DNA from: Entophlyctis helioformis
Taxonomy: Eukaryota > Chytridiomycota > Chytridiomycetes > Chytridiales > Chytriomycetaceae
Reading direction: 5' to 3'
Length of the DNA stretch: 64,000 nucleotides
Assembly: GCA_025526915.1 (NCBI GenBank)
Contig: JAHLKH010000107.1
Span: forward strand, 1-64,000
Shown: positions 1 to 11,926 of the stretch, one piece after another
How the letters are laid out: each line of letters begins with the position of its first letter
Position numbering within the stretch: position 1 is the stretch's first letter
The notes under the pieces: generated by a model
The model's database searches: none
What the model saw: the letters and a program-made list of their open reading frames with translations, nothing else
Told to the model about the DNA's origin: nothing
Position numbers and translations under genes: made by a program

Positions 1-3000
1 GACGCCGTGACGACCAGGTCAAGCTCAAGGGATACCGCATTGAGCTGGACGAGGTTGCAGCCGCACTGATGAAGCACCCGCGTGTGACGGCAGCCGCAGC
101 GATCGTCAAGGACAAGACGCACCTGGTTGGCTTTGTGACGCCGGCCGACATTGACGCCGACGAGCTGCGCGATGTGGTGTCTGAACACCTGCCAGCGTAC
201 ATGGTTCCTGCCGTGTTTGTGGGACTGGGACGCCATGCCGACCAACGCCAACGGCAAGACGGACAAGAAGGCACTCCGCAGCCATGGACGTGTGATTGCT
301 GTCGAGAGCCTGACGAGCGATGCCGAGATGCGCATGGCAGCCGTGTGGGCCGATGTGCTTGGCGTGCCGGTCGAGTCGATCGGCCGCAACACGTCGTTCT
401 TTGCCTCGGTGGCGACTCGATCTCGGCCATCAAGACGGCAACAGCCTGCCAGCGTGCGGGTCTGCCGATCACCGTGCCGCAGCTGTTCAAGACACAGACC
501 TGTCACGCTCGCCGCACTCGCCGACAAGGCAGCCTCGTCTGGCGACTCTGGCTCTGACGCACGCAAGTGTGGCCGGCTGCCTCTCTGTCGCAGGACACGC
601 TCGAGAGATTGCCGCCGACTGGGCCGACCGACTCGGAGTGGATGCATCGACCATGGACGCATTCCCTGCCACGCCGCTGCAGTCTGGCATGGTTGCAGCG
701 ACGATCCAGGATGCATCGGCATACATTGCACAACAGCCAATGCAGGCCACGCAGGCGATCAATGTGGATGCACTCGAGGCCGCCTTCCGCACGCTTGTGC
801 AGCACCACGCCATCCTGCGCACATCGTTTGTGCCGACATCGACTGGTGGCATTGTGCAGGTTGTGCGGCCGCAGATCGACGAGGCGGATGTTGCACTCGA
901 GCGTGTCACTCTCACAGCCGACATGGACATTGCCGCGTTCCTCGACCAAGACAAGGCTCGTGGCTTTGCCATCGGCGACAAGCACTGGATCCGCCTGTCG
1001 CTGGTGGCGCACACGGCGACTCGCATCCTGTTGTTGTGCTCACGATCCACCACACGCTGTACGACGGCTGGTCCCTGCCGATGATTGTGGGAGACCTGCT
1101 TGCAGCATATGGCGGCCACGCACTCGAGGAGCGACCCGCATTCCGGTCTGTGGTGGACTACATCGCCGCACAGGATGCAGCCGCCACCGAGTCGTTCTGG
1201 CGCGAGTACCTTGCCGGTGTTGCACCAGCCGAGCCACTGTCGCTTGGCAAATGGGACTCTGAGGACGCCTCGAGGACAAGCCGCTGTCGCTCGAGTGCAG
1301 CCTGCCGATGCCGCAGATGCAGGCGGCGTGCAAGGCGGCAGGCGTCACGGTCGCCGTGTTCCTCAAGGCAGCATGGGCCATGACGCTGCGCAAGTACACG
1401 CGATCCAGCGATGTCGTGTTTGGCCAAGTGCTGTCTGGCCGCGAGATCCCCGTTGCTGGTGCCGACCGGTGAGTTGGATGGTGTTGTTGCTGCTTGTGGC
1501 TTGTGTGTGCATGGCTGTTGACTGACACTCGCACATGCATCCCTGACTGCAGCATTGTTGGAGCCATGATCAACACCGTGCCGTGCCGAGTGCGCATCGA
1601 GTCGGATGGCGCTGATGCATCCGATGTCCTGCGTGCAATCCAGGCGGACCACGGACAGATGCTGCCACACTCGCACACGGGTCTGATCGACGTGCACAAG
1701 TGGAGCGGCCTCGCATCGGACGCCAAGATGTTCCAGACACTGTTTGTGTTTGAGAACCTGCCAGAGGACGACCGTCTGTCAGGCGACGCTGCTGCCCAGC
1801 CGCCGTTCAGCCAAGTTGAATCGCAAAGATCGTCACTCTCTGTGGCATACGACTTTGAGCTGGTCCTGTTCCCGAGTGCAACTGGCATCAGCCTCACGGC
1901 ACTGTACAACTTTGCACAGCTGTCGCACACGCAGGCGTCGTCGATCCTGGCCGAGTTTGACTTTACGGTCGGCCAGCTTGCATCTGCAGTCGCATCCAAG
2001 TCATCGATTGAGCGTCTGTGGGATCTGTCGCCTGCTCAGATGCAGCTGCTCGACGCACACAGCTTCGGACCACTCGTGGATCTGCCATACGAGGCAGTGC
2101 ACCACGGCTTCGAGGCACGCGCTGGAGCATCCCGACTGGACGGCCGTCGAGTACGGCGACGAGTCGATCACGTATGGCGCGATGGACAAGTGCGGCACTC
2201 TGCTTGCCAACCAGATCGTCGCACTTGGCGGCATTGGCGTTGGCTCGCGCGTCGCAGTGATCATGCAGCGATGCCTCGAGTTCCCGCTTGCACTGCTCGC
2301 TGTGCTCAAGACTGGCGCGACGATTGTGCCGCTCGACTCCAAGTTCCCAGCCGAGCGCATCCGGTTCATTCTCGCCGATGCGGCGTGACGGTTGTGCTGT
2401 CGACCGAGTCTGAGCAAGAGCGCATCGACCAGCTGCAGCTGCCATCCACCGTGCGAGTGGTGATGGTGTCGGTCGATGCTCTCCAGACAGCCGCATCAAC
2501 CAAGGCGTTGTCGCATTCCAGGCATCGGCTGACAAGCAGCACGCCGCATCTCGATCGGATGTGTTCGTGATCGTGTACACGTCAGGCTCGACGGGCAACC
2601 CCAAGGGTGTGCCAGTTACTCATGGCGGTGCCGTCAACGTCATTGCGCTCACGTCGCCTACGGTTGGATGTGTGCCGCGTGCCCGTGTCATGCAGTTCAT
2701 GGCCATCGGATTTGACGTCTGCCAGTGGGAAGTGTGGGGATCGCTGTGCCACGGATGCACACTTGTGATGCGCACAGAGGATGCATTCGAGAAGCTCCCA
2801 ACAGTCAACGTCTTGATGATCACACCAACCGGTCTGTCTCAGCTCGGATTACCCAGCCAGTTCCCGAACCTTAAGAATGTGATCGTAACTGGAGAAGCTT
2901 GCCCCAAGGAGCTCAAGGATCTGTGGTCGTCCAAGGTCACATTCACGAATGGTGGCGGTCCATCAGAGATTACAGTTCTTGCGCATATTATCACTTGGAG

Positions 3001-6000
3001 GAGTCGGATATCATGACGCTTGGCTATTTGATTCCGAATGCGTCAAGTTATGTACTTGATGACCAGCGTCGTCGTGTTCCATTCGGAGTCGTTGGGGAGA
3101 TGTTTACCGGCGGCATTGGCGTGTCGCCTGGATACATCAACCTTCCCGAGATGACGGCCACAAGTTCCTGGCCGATCCGTTTGCGAGCGGCGAGTTTGCA
3201 GCCAAGTGTGGCAGCCGCATGTTCAAGACGGGCGATCTCGGACGCATGCTTCCCGACGGCCGCTTCGAGATCATTGGACGCCGTGACGACCAGGTCAAGC
3301 TCAAGGGATACCGCATTGAGCTGGACGAGGTTGCAGCCGCACTGATGAAGCACCCGCGTGTGACGGCAGCCGCAGCGATCGTCAAGGACAAGACGCACCT
3401 GGTTGGCTTTGTGACGCCGGCCGACATTGACGCCGACGAGCTGCGCGATGTGGTGTCGGAGCACCTGCCAGCGTACATGGTTCCTGCCGTGTTTGTGGGA
3501 CTGGACGCCATGCCGACCAACGCCAACGGCAAGACGGACAAGAAGGCACTCGCAGCCATGGACATTGTGATTGCTGTTGAGGCACCGTCGAGCGATGCCG
3601 AGATGCGCATGGCAGCCGTGTGGGCCGATGTGCTTGGCGTGCCGGTCGAGTCGATCGGCCGCAACACGTCGTTCTTTGCACTCGGTGGCGACTCGATCTC
3701 GGCCATCAAGACGGCAACAGCCTGCCAACGTGCGGGTCTGCCGATCACCGTGCCGCAGCTGTTCAAGACACAGACGCTGTCACGCTCTGCCGCACTCGCC
3801 GACAAGGCAGCCTCGTCTGGCGACTCTGGCTCTGACAACACGCAAGTGTGGCCGGCTGCCTCTGTGTCGCAGGACACGCTCGAGGAGATTGCCGCCGAGT
3901 GGACCGGCCGACTCGGAGTGGATGCATCGACCATGGACGCATTCCCTGCCACGCCGCTGCAGTCTGGCATGGTTGCAGCGACGATCCAGGATGCATCGGC
4001 ATACATTGCACAACAGCCAATGCAGGCCACGCAGGCGATCAATATGGATGCACTCGAGGCTGCCTTCCGCACGCTTGTGCAGCACCATGCATCCTGCGCA
4101 CATCGTTTGTGCCGACATCGACTGGTGGCATTGTGCAGGTTGTGCGGCCGCAGATCGACGAGCGTGATGTTGCACTCGAGCGTGTCACTCTCACAGCCGA
4201 CATGGACATTGCCGCGTTCCTCGACCAAGACAAGGCTCGTGGCTTTGCCATCGGCGACAAGCACTGGATCCGCCTGTCGCTGGTGCGCACACGGACGACT
4301 CGCATCCTGTTGTTGTGCTCACGATCCACCACACGCTGTACGACGGCTGGTCCTGCCGATGATTGTGGGAGACCTGCTTGCAGCATATGGCGGCCACGCA
4401 CTCGAGGAGCGACCCGCATTCCGGTCTGTGGTGGACTACATCGCCGCACAGGATGCAGCCGCCACCGAGTCGTTCTGGCGCGAGTACCTTGCCGGTGTTG
4501 CACCAGCCGAGCCACTGTCGCTCGGCAAGTGGGACTCTGAGGACGCCTCTGAGGACAAGCCGCTGTCGCTCGAGTGCAGCTGCCGATGCCGCAGATGCAG
4601 CGGCGTGCAAGGCGGCAGGCGTCACGGTCGCCGTGTTCCTCAAGGCAGCATGGGCCATGACGCTGCGCAAGTACACGCGATCCAGCGATGTCGTGTTTGG
4701 CCAGGTGCTGTCTGGCCGCGAGATCCCCGTTGCTGGTGCCGACCGGTGAGTTGGATGGTGTTGTTGCTGCTTGTGGCTTGTGTGTCATGGCTGTTGACTG
4801 ACACTCGCACATGCATCCTTGACTGCAGCATGTTGGAGCCATGATCAACACCGTGCCGTGCCGAGTGCGCATCGAGTCGGATGACGCCGATGCATCCGAT
4901 GTCCTGCGTGCATCCAGGCGGACCACGGACAGATGCTGCCACACTCGCACACGGGTCTGATCGACGTGCACAAGTGGAGCGGCCTCGCATCGGACGCCAA
5001 GATGTTCCAGACACTGTTTGTGTTTGAGAACCTGCCAGAGGACGACCGTCTGTCTGGCGACGCTGCTGCCCAGCGCCGTTCAGCCAAGTTGAATCGCAAA
5101 GATCGTCACTCTCTGTGGCATACGACTTTGAGCTGGTCCTGTTCCCGAGTGCAACTGGCATCAGCCTACGGCACTGTACAACTTTGAACAGCTGTCGCTC
5201 CACAGGCGTCGTCGATCCTGGCCGAGTTGACTTCACGGTCGGCCAGCTTGCATCTGCAGTCGCATCCAAGTCATCGATTGAGCCGCTGTGGGATCTGTCG
5301 CCTGCTCAGACGCAGCTGCTCGACGCACACAGCTTCGGACACTCGTGGATTGCCATACGAGGCAGTGCACCACGGCTTCGAGGCACGCGCTGCGAGCATC
5401 CCGACTGGACGGCCGTCGAGTATGGCGACGAGTCGATCACGTATGGCGCGATGGACAAGTGCGGCACTCTGCTTGCCAACCAGATCGTCGCACTTGGCGG
5501 CATTGGCGTTGGCTCGCGCGTCGCAGTGATCATGCAGCGATGCCTCGAGTTCCCGCTTGCACTGCTCGCTGTGCTCAAGACTGGCGCGACGATTGTGCCG
5601 CTCGACTCCAAGTTCCCAGCCGAGCGCATCCGGTTCATTCTCGGCGATGCCGGCGTGACGGTTGTGCTGTCGACCGAGTCTGAATGCGAGCGCATCGACC
5701 AGCTGCAGCTGCCATCCACCGTGCGAGTTGCGATGGTGTCGGTCGATGCTCTCCAGACAGCTGCATCAACCAAGGGCGTTGTCGCATTCAGGCATCGGCT
5801 GACAAGCAGCACGCCGCATCTCGATCGGATGTGTTCATGATCGTGTACACGTCAGGCTCAACGGGCAATCCCAAGGGTGTGCCATGCCTCACTCTGGCAT
5901 CGTGAACGTAGCACTCTCAGGTCGTCCCGTGTTTGGGTGTCGTCCCGACCCGCATGGCGCAGTTCATGGCTATTGGATTCGACGGCTGCCAGTGCGAGAT

Positions 6001-6940
6001 CTGGACAGCGCTCTGCAATGGCGGCACGCTTGTGCTTCGAGAGACGATGCATTCGCAACCATTGCCAAGGTTGACGCATCATCATCACGCCTACTGGTTT
6101 GTCACAGCTGGCGATCCGTCCAACTTCCCTGTCTCAGTTGTGAGCGTTGCCGGTGAGGCGTGTCCTAAGGAGCTCAAGGATCTGTGGTCGTCCAAGGTCG
6201 TCTTCACCGCATATGGACCGTCTGAGATCTCGATCATGTCGCACGCCGCCAAGCTCACTGTTGGCGATGACATACATGACCTGGCTCTGATCGACAATGC
6301 CTCGTGCTACATTCTGGACGAGCGATGCGCGCGTACCTGCTGGTGTGATGGGGAGATGTTCATTGGTGGCATTGGCGTGTCGCCTGGATACATCAACCTT
6401 CCCGAGATGACGGCCGATAAGTTCCTGGCCGATCCGTTTGCGAGCGGCGAGTTTGCAGCCAAGTGTGGCAGCCGCATGTTCAAGACGGGCGATCTCGGAC
6501 GCATGCTTCCCGACGGCCGCTTCGAGATCATTGGACGCCGTGACGACCAGGTCAAGCTCAAGGGATACCGCATTGAGCTGGACGAGGTTGCAGCCGCACT
6601 GATGAAGCACCCGCGTGTGACGGCAGCCGCAGCGATTGTCAAGGACAAGACGCACCTGGTTGGCTTTGTGACGCCCGCCGACATTGACGCCGACGAGCTG
6701 CGCGATGTGGTGTCTGAACACCTGCCAGCGTACATGGTTCCGGCCGTGTTTGTGGGACTGGACGCCATGCCGACCAACGCCAACGGCAAGACGGACAAGA
6801 AGACACTCGCAGCCATGGACGTTGTGATTGCAGTCGAGGCCCGACGAGCGATGCCGAGATGCGCATGGCGCCGTGTGGGCCGATGTGCTTGGCGTGCCGG
6901 TCGAGTCGATCGGCCGCAACACGTCGTTCTTTGCACTCGG
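1..6940 (+). repeat. Tandem NRPS module repeat, period 3.26-3.28 kb
   Basis: The same sequence starts at 1, 3277 and 6534 (landmark: the A8 motif GRRDDQVKLKGYR). Copies 1 and 2 are nearly base-for-base identical, including the intron in the condensation domain. Copy 3 ends inside the carrier domain near 6940, just after FFALG. The main diverged block is about 2605-3080 against 5880-6350, which covers the adenylation specificity pocket. Repeats this long and this similar are hard to polish or place with short reads, which fits the concentration of indels here. Confidence 0.9.
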
Positions 6941-7899
6941 GGCAACTCCTTGAACGCCATCGTTCTCGTCCGCAAGATCCAGTCCACCTTTGACTGCCCG
7001 ACTTGACCCTCCAAGCCGTCTTCAAGCACCCAACACTTGGACTACTCACCAGGGCCGTTCTTCCAGCCGAACGCAAGAGTTCCATCAAGGATGAGAAGGC
7101 CACGCAAAGGTCATCCGCATCGCCTGTCTCCACGGCCAAGGCTCCAACCCAGTCCACATGGAGTTCCAGCTGTCCGGTCTCAAGGCACACTTTGGCGACA
7201 ACATCGAGTTTGTGTTTATCCAAGCACCCTTCAAGACGTCTTCGTCGCGTAAGTCTCCTGAGTCTGATCATGCATGCTTCTATCCCACAACTGACATCCT
7301 TCTGTCATCCCCACAGCCATGAGTGAGATCTATCCCGATATGGAGTGGTTCGAGTGGTTCCCGCAGTCTCTGTTCATCCAAAGTCAGACACGAAGCTTGT
7401 GTCCAAGTACGTCACTGCCAAGCTCGCGTCTCTCGGCCCCATTGACGGTCTGCTGGGCTTCTCGCAAGGCGCCATGGTCGTGGAGATGCTGACAGACTTG
7501 CACAAAGGGCAAGATCCTGCGCACATGGAAGTTCAGTGCTCTCCTCTCTGGTCCAGCCTCCATCAAGTCGTCGTCTTGTCTGCCTTGGGCCAAACTGTTG
7601 GCATCCCGTCCATCCACGCATATGGCACCAACGAAGCTCAAGTGTTCCGAACCGGACTGCGCAGTCGTACCGACGGACATGCGCATGATGCTTGAACACA
7701 ACGCGGCCATGACATTCCACGCGACGGCGAGTTTGTGAACGCCTTTGCTGCTGCTATCCGAACCATGATGGGCCTTGCCGTGTGTTGGCCTGCCACTTTC
7801 ACCAAGAATAGCTCGCCAGCAACGAAGAACAGCTGGCTTCCAACCAAGAACAGATGGCTTGCAACCATGAGCAGCAGCCGTACTCGTCACGCCATTTGA
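1..7899 (+). CDS. Nonribosomal peptide synthetase, 3' part (5' end outside window)
   Basis: This is a multimodular peptide synthetase that would activate amino acids with ATP, hold them as thioesters and condense them. The domain order seen is: end of adenylation domain A1 (about 1-275), carrier T1 (300-545), condensation C1 (630-2040, with the HHTLYDG catalytic motif near 1050), A2 (2100-3550, with YTSGSTGNPKG near 2577), T2 (3600-3810, LGGDSI), C2 (3890-5310), A3 (5400-6830), T3 (6890-7020, a distinct LGGNSL-type site) and a terminal serine hydrolase to the stop at 7897-7899. Introns are 1469-1552, the equivalent 4746-4828, and 7249-7316. The reading frame is broken many times by one-base differences between otherwise identical copies, such as TT against T after the second intron. 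I take most of these as assembly error in a long repeat, but real decay is not excluded. The product is unknown. Confidence 0.85.
7080..7899 (+). other. FSH1/DUF341-type serine hydrolase domain at the NRPS C-terminus
   Basis: Downstream of the last carrier domain the sequence reads as an FSH1-family alpha/beta hydrolase. It has an oxyanion-side stretch IACLHGQGSNP (about 7110-7145), an EWFEWFP stretch after the intron 7249-7316, a nucleophile elbow GFSQGA (about 7456-7473) and a C-terminal GHDIP with the likely catalytic His (7705-7719). The tail stays open to the stop at 7897-7899. At least one frame change lies between EWFEWFP and the elbow. FSH1 family members are usually free enzymes; some act as thioesterases that release fungal polyketides (LovG type). 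Here the domain is fused to the end of the NRPS where a thioesterase or reductase would normally sit, so a product-release role is inferred. Confidence 0.75.
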
Positions 7900-8361
7900 T
7901 CTCAGGCGAACATTGACCTGCATTGTTTCACCGACCCACGAATGAACGAGTCTGATGGTGATATCAATTGGTCTGTCTCCTTGAAGTCACCTTGCGACAT
8001 GCCAGCTAAGAGTGTGCAGAAACAGCCTAGCGTTCATTGCAGCTACAGTCACAAGGAGAGAGAGGGGAGAGACGGACAAGCAGCGAGCATCACACATCGC
8101 CGCTGTTGCCGCCGCACGATCTGCGTCCACACAGCGACAGGCATGCACGCCTGTCAGCCTTCTTGCACGGCCGGCATCCGCAAACCAGCCAGATGCCAAG
8201 CTCACCCTGCCTGATGCCACACACGGCGCGCAGCTCGACCGATCTTGCCAAAGAGTGTCTTGATGCCACGGCGAGTCTTGGCAATGAACTGGGGCAGAGG
8301 GTCGCCGGCGGCATTCAGTGTCAGAGTCACAGACTCGCACCGCGCCAAGTTGGTTGTCCAC
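7900..8361. other. Intergenic, tail-to-tail between NRPS and kinase
   Basis: These 462 bases lie between the NRPS stop and the kinase stop on the other strand. I see no conserved coding signal, RNA gene or clear repeat. Confidence 0.5.
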
Positions 8362-10811
8362 TTACCCACGTGGCTTGGCTGGCCGCTGCTCGCACTCGTC
8401 CACGCAAGACGCAGCGGCAGCATCCGTCGCAACAAGTGTCGCCTCTGGCCAAGTTAGCTCGGCTTCCTCGTGTTGTGGCTGGTGTTCCACGCTGCTGGCA
8501 TCTTCAGCAGACGCACAAGAAGACGTCCGTCGCGTCCCGTTCGCAGCCAGCTGGTCAGGAACCGCAGACAGAGAAGACTGGATGCTGCCAGCATGCAATG
8601 AAACGTCCGACGGCACAGTGTTCGCCCCTGTGGAAGTTCTGCCGTGTAGATCGTCGTGCACAGGCTGTTCAAGGCTGTCGACGAAACCAAATGGTGCCGT
8701 TGCTGCCGATCCTGAGAGTTCTGAGAGCACCGGTGCGATTGCGTCCAGAGCAGGAACAGTCGCGATACCAGACGCTACGAAAGACGAGGTCGTCGCAGTG
8801 ATGGCTTCACATTGCAACGATACAGACTGGAAGACTTCGGATGCCGTCGTGTTCACTGTTGACGCTTCTGACATGGCATCATCGTCTTCATCGGTATCGC
8901 TGTGTTCGCTGTCTTCGCAATCATCGTCCTTGTCAACAGCTGCGACTTGTCCATCATCTGAAGCGGTGGCTGCGATCGCGCTTGTGCCCGTCGTGCTAAC
9001 TGTTGATGCTTCTGACATCTCGTCGTCGTCGTCGTCGTCGTCGCTCTCCTCATCACTCTCGTCCTGGCTGTCGTCGACATCCTCCTCCTCCTGCCCGTCG
9101 TCACCATCGTCATGATCGTTTTGTGCGTTGGCGTTCTTGCGATCAACCTCAAGGCTGAATGCGATGCGCTTGTCACGAGCCTGGCTGAGAAGGCTGAAGA
9201 GCAGCCGCTGTGGCGTCGGCTTGCCAGAGGCAAATCCGTTCCTGACGTCCGACGTGCTCCATCCAAAGGTTGCCATCCAGCGGAAGAGCTCGGCCACATA
9301 CTTGGGACCGTGCTTGGCCTCGGGGTTGATCGACGGAAGGGATTTGGAGCCACGCGGCTTGAACCGGCCGCCGATGGTTGTCCATCTGGTTGTCGTGCAT
9401 GCGAAGCATAAGTGGTCTGTGCACATGCATTGCAGTGACATGTCGATCAAGTGCCACGGACGGCTTGCACTCACTCGTGTAAGGCGACCTGCTTGATGGT
9501 TGGCCGCATGGCTGGGTCTTTGGCAAGCATACGGGACAGCAAGTCTGTCAAACCTGTGCAATGAACAAGTCAGTCCACAGCGGCACACAAGCTCATCCAT
9601 GCATGCCATGGATCTGCAATGTGATCGGCACCTGGCTGGCTGTTTGGCGGGCCAAGAAACGCCACGCTTCCATCAGCATGATATTCAGGTAGGACTCCTG
9701 TCAGCAGAAGGTGGAGCGTCACTCCGAGGCTGTATATGTCTGCCTTGGCGCCGTCGTGGAAGGCGGATGCGCCGAGCATCTCTGGCGCCATGAATCCGGG
9801 AGTACTGGATCAAGTTCAAGTGCAAACAAACAAGCAAGCAAGCAAGCAAGCAAGAAAGCAAGCGTTGCAAAATGGTGATCAGTAGTCGTGGCTTGGCTGA
9901 TCCCATGGCATGCAATGCAATGTGTCCACTCACCCGACAGATACTTGAAATGGGCCGCTGCCAATGAACGCGCTGAGCCCAAAGTCGCAAAGCTTGACGA
10001 CACCATTGACATCCATCATGATGTTTCTGGCTTGATATCACGATGCGCGATCCCAACCTGCAAGGGAAAGATGCATGCAATATCAGCAGCCGAGCACATT
10101 GCAATACCAAACCAAACCGCAAGACATTGAATAAACATCGCTCACTTTGTGGCAGTGGGACACGGCCGATACGAGCTGATGAAACGCATACCAGGCAATC
10201 TGTTCATCGACGCAGATCTTGTCATCGTCAAACAAAATGGCTGCCTTGACGTATTCCATCACCACGAAAACGAAGCGACTAGTTTCGACCATCTCGACCA
10301 TCTTCACAATGTTGGGGTGGTCGAGAACCTTGTTGAATAGTATTTCCTGCTCGACAAGGCTGGCTTCGCGACCGCATTTGGTCTTGTTAATGACCTTGAT
10401 GGCGACCTGCACATCATGCACACGCGCCATCAAACAGAAACGAACGACAAGGGTCAGACCCATGATGGGCATTTGTAGTGCAAGCAAGCGACTTCCACTC
10501 ACTGTCTGGCCGGTGCCAATGTGGTGAGCCTTGAAGACCTGGCCGAACCCTCCTTCGCCGAGTAAGTCGCCGCGGACATAATAGTCCAGCACCTCAATGG
10601 GCGACGATCCCGGTGCGTGGGTCGGCTCTCGGTCGTCGTCAGTGCCAAAATGGCATCTGAAAGGCTGCTGCGTTTGACCGGTTTTGCCGGCCGGTCTGGC
10701 GAGGTCGGTGGCTTGATGGCGACGGTTGAAAGCCTCTGCTTTGACGCGTTCTCTGTGGGCAATGCCGGCGGCTGTGGGAGTGGAACGGACGCGACTGGCG
10801 TGACGAATCAA
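8362..10811 (-). CDS. Ser/Thr protein kinase with long acidic C-terminal tail
   Basis: This is a eukaryotic protein kinase. Exons from the 5' side are about 10811-10503, 10406-10146, 10057-9934, 9804-9632, 9553-9475 and 9385-8362. It shows the glycine loop GEGGFGQVF, the VAIK lysine, the catalytic loop HRDIKPE, DFG, GFMAPEM and the C-lobe MLAKDPAMRP. After the kinase domain comes a stretch of about 340 residues rich in Asp, Glu and Ser with two similar EMSEASTV / AMSEASTV blocks, possibly regulatory and phosphorylated. The conserved Asn of the catalytic loop is reached only if one A is added near 10019, and the splice phases on both sides also need that extra base, so I read it as a sequencing error. 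The subfamily is not clear. The first residues are uncertain: the frame is open upstream of 10811 and no ATG was fixed. Confidence 0.8.
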
Positions 10812-11665
10812 CTGTCCATGCGGGCAATGCAGACATGTTAGCCGTGCCTTGAGCCTGCATCAGACCTGCATCAACGCTGAATGAGGAGAACGCCAACGCA
10901 CATCGAATCCCTCGATGCTCTGCAGGAATTCTTTGAACAGGTAGTATCCTTGCTCGCTTTTCAACAGCCTCACGTCGATTCTGGCACCGTACTTGGCGGC
11001 GATAAAGTCTTTGAGCTCGATGCGCATGTCTGACCCGACGCACGCGTCATAGAACTCGACAAAGGGCGACGCTTGCATCTTGGGATTGCGTTTAGAGTCT
11101 CGCGGGATTGTGTCCTGCGACGTGTGGTGGCAAAGCGGGAGATGAAGAGTTGGCTGCTGCTGGTTTCAATGACTGGCTTTGAGAGCGATGTGTGGATGGC
11201 CGAGGCGTATGCAGATGCGGCTTGGCTTGTCGTGTTAGGATGCTGGGGACTGTCAGAGAGTGGTGCGTTGCTTCGTGACTCTGCTCGACTGAAGGCGACG
11301 CGGCTTGTGGAGGTTCGTTTGTCGCGCCGAGCTGGACAGCCGTTGACGATGCGCGCGATTCGAGAAGGAAGGGCCAGCAAGATACCGCCGGCTGATAGAG
11401 GCGACCTGTGTGCCGTTGAGTTGGTGTTGCTGCGTGGCGCGTAACGGCTTGCGAGTGGACCAGGGCTTGTCCAAGAGATGCGTGGCAGAAGTCCGGTTGT
11501 GGAATGTGCTGCCGAATCGAGCAAGGCTTGCAATCGGTGTTCTTGAGAGGCTGCGGCTGCAAGTTTTGAGAAAAGCGAGCTTGAGCAGTCTTTGTCGGCG
11601 GCAATGCGCGTTTGCAATCGACTGACGTCATCCTCATGCACTGAAACGACGGCCGACCGAGTCAA
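10812..11665 (-). other. Possible 5' exons of the kinase gene, with an RGS-like segment
   Basis: Upstream of the kinase domain on the same strand lies a segment at about 10900-11110 that reads like the start of an RGS or GRK-type regulator domain (RLLKSEQGYYLFKEFLQSIE). A likely donor (GTGCGT) follows it near 10905. Further upstream, one frame stays open to 11665 with a Ser/Arg-rich, low-complexity translation. The frames do not join cleanly, so either an intron or an indel is missing. I cannot prove that these exons belong to the kinase. Confidence 0.3.
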
Positions 11666-11829
11666 TGCAGCGGTGCGTGCAGCATCTTGCCTGAGTTGCA
11701 GGAACAGACCAGGTGGAAGATGCCACTCGCGTGTGCGTTGATGGTGGCAGCAAGCCGATCAGCGAGCCGACCAGTCAGCCCATCAGCCATCAGCAAGGAC
11801 TGCGCAGTGCGATGGCCATGTGTTGGCTG

Positions 11830-11876
11830 TCGTCTGGCTGTCTGCTGGCTGTCTGCTGGCTGTCTGCTGGCTGTCT
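11830..11876. repeat. 11-bp minisatellite, about four units (CTGTCTGCTGG)
   Basis: Four near-perfect tandem copies of an 11-bp unit lie just upstream of the VFA1-like start codon at 11927, in what should be promoter or 5' leader. Confidence 0.7.
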
Positions 11877-11926
11877 TCGCTTTCCAGCACGATCGGCAAC
11901 CTCGCGATCCAACTGGGCCAGCCGCG

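Noticed and set aside
1..7899. NRPS as a transposon-derived or viral repeat
   Set aside because: The repeat units are whole catalytic modules with spliceosomal introns; no terminal repeats, integrase or reverse transcriptase was seen.
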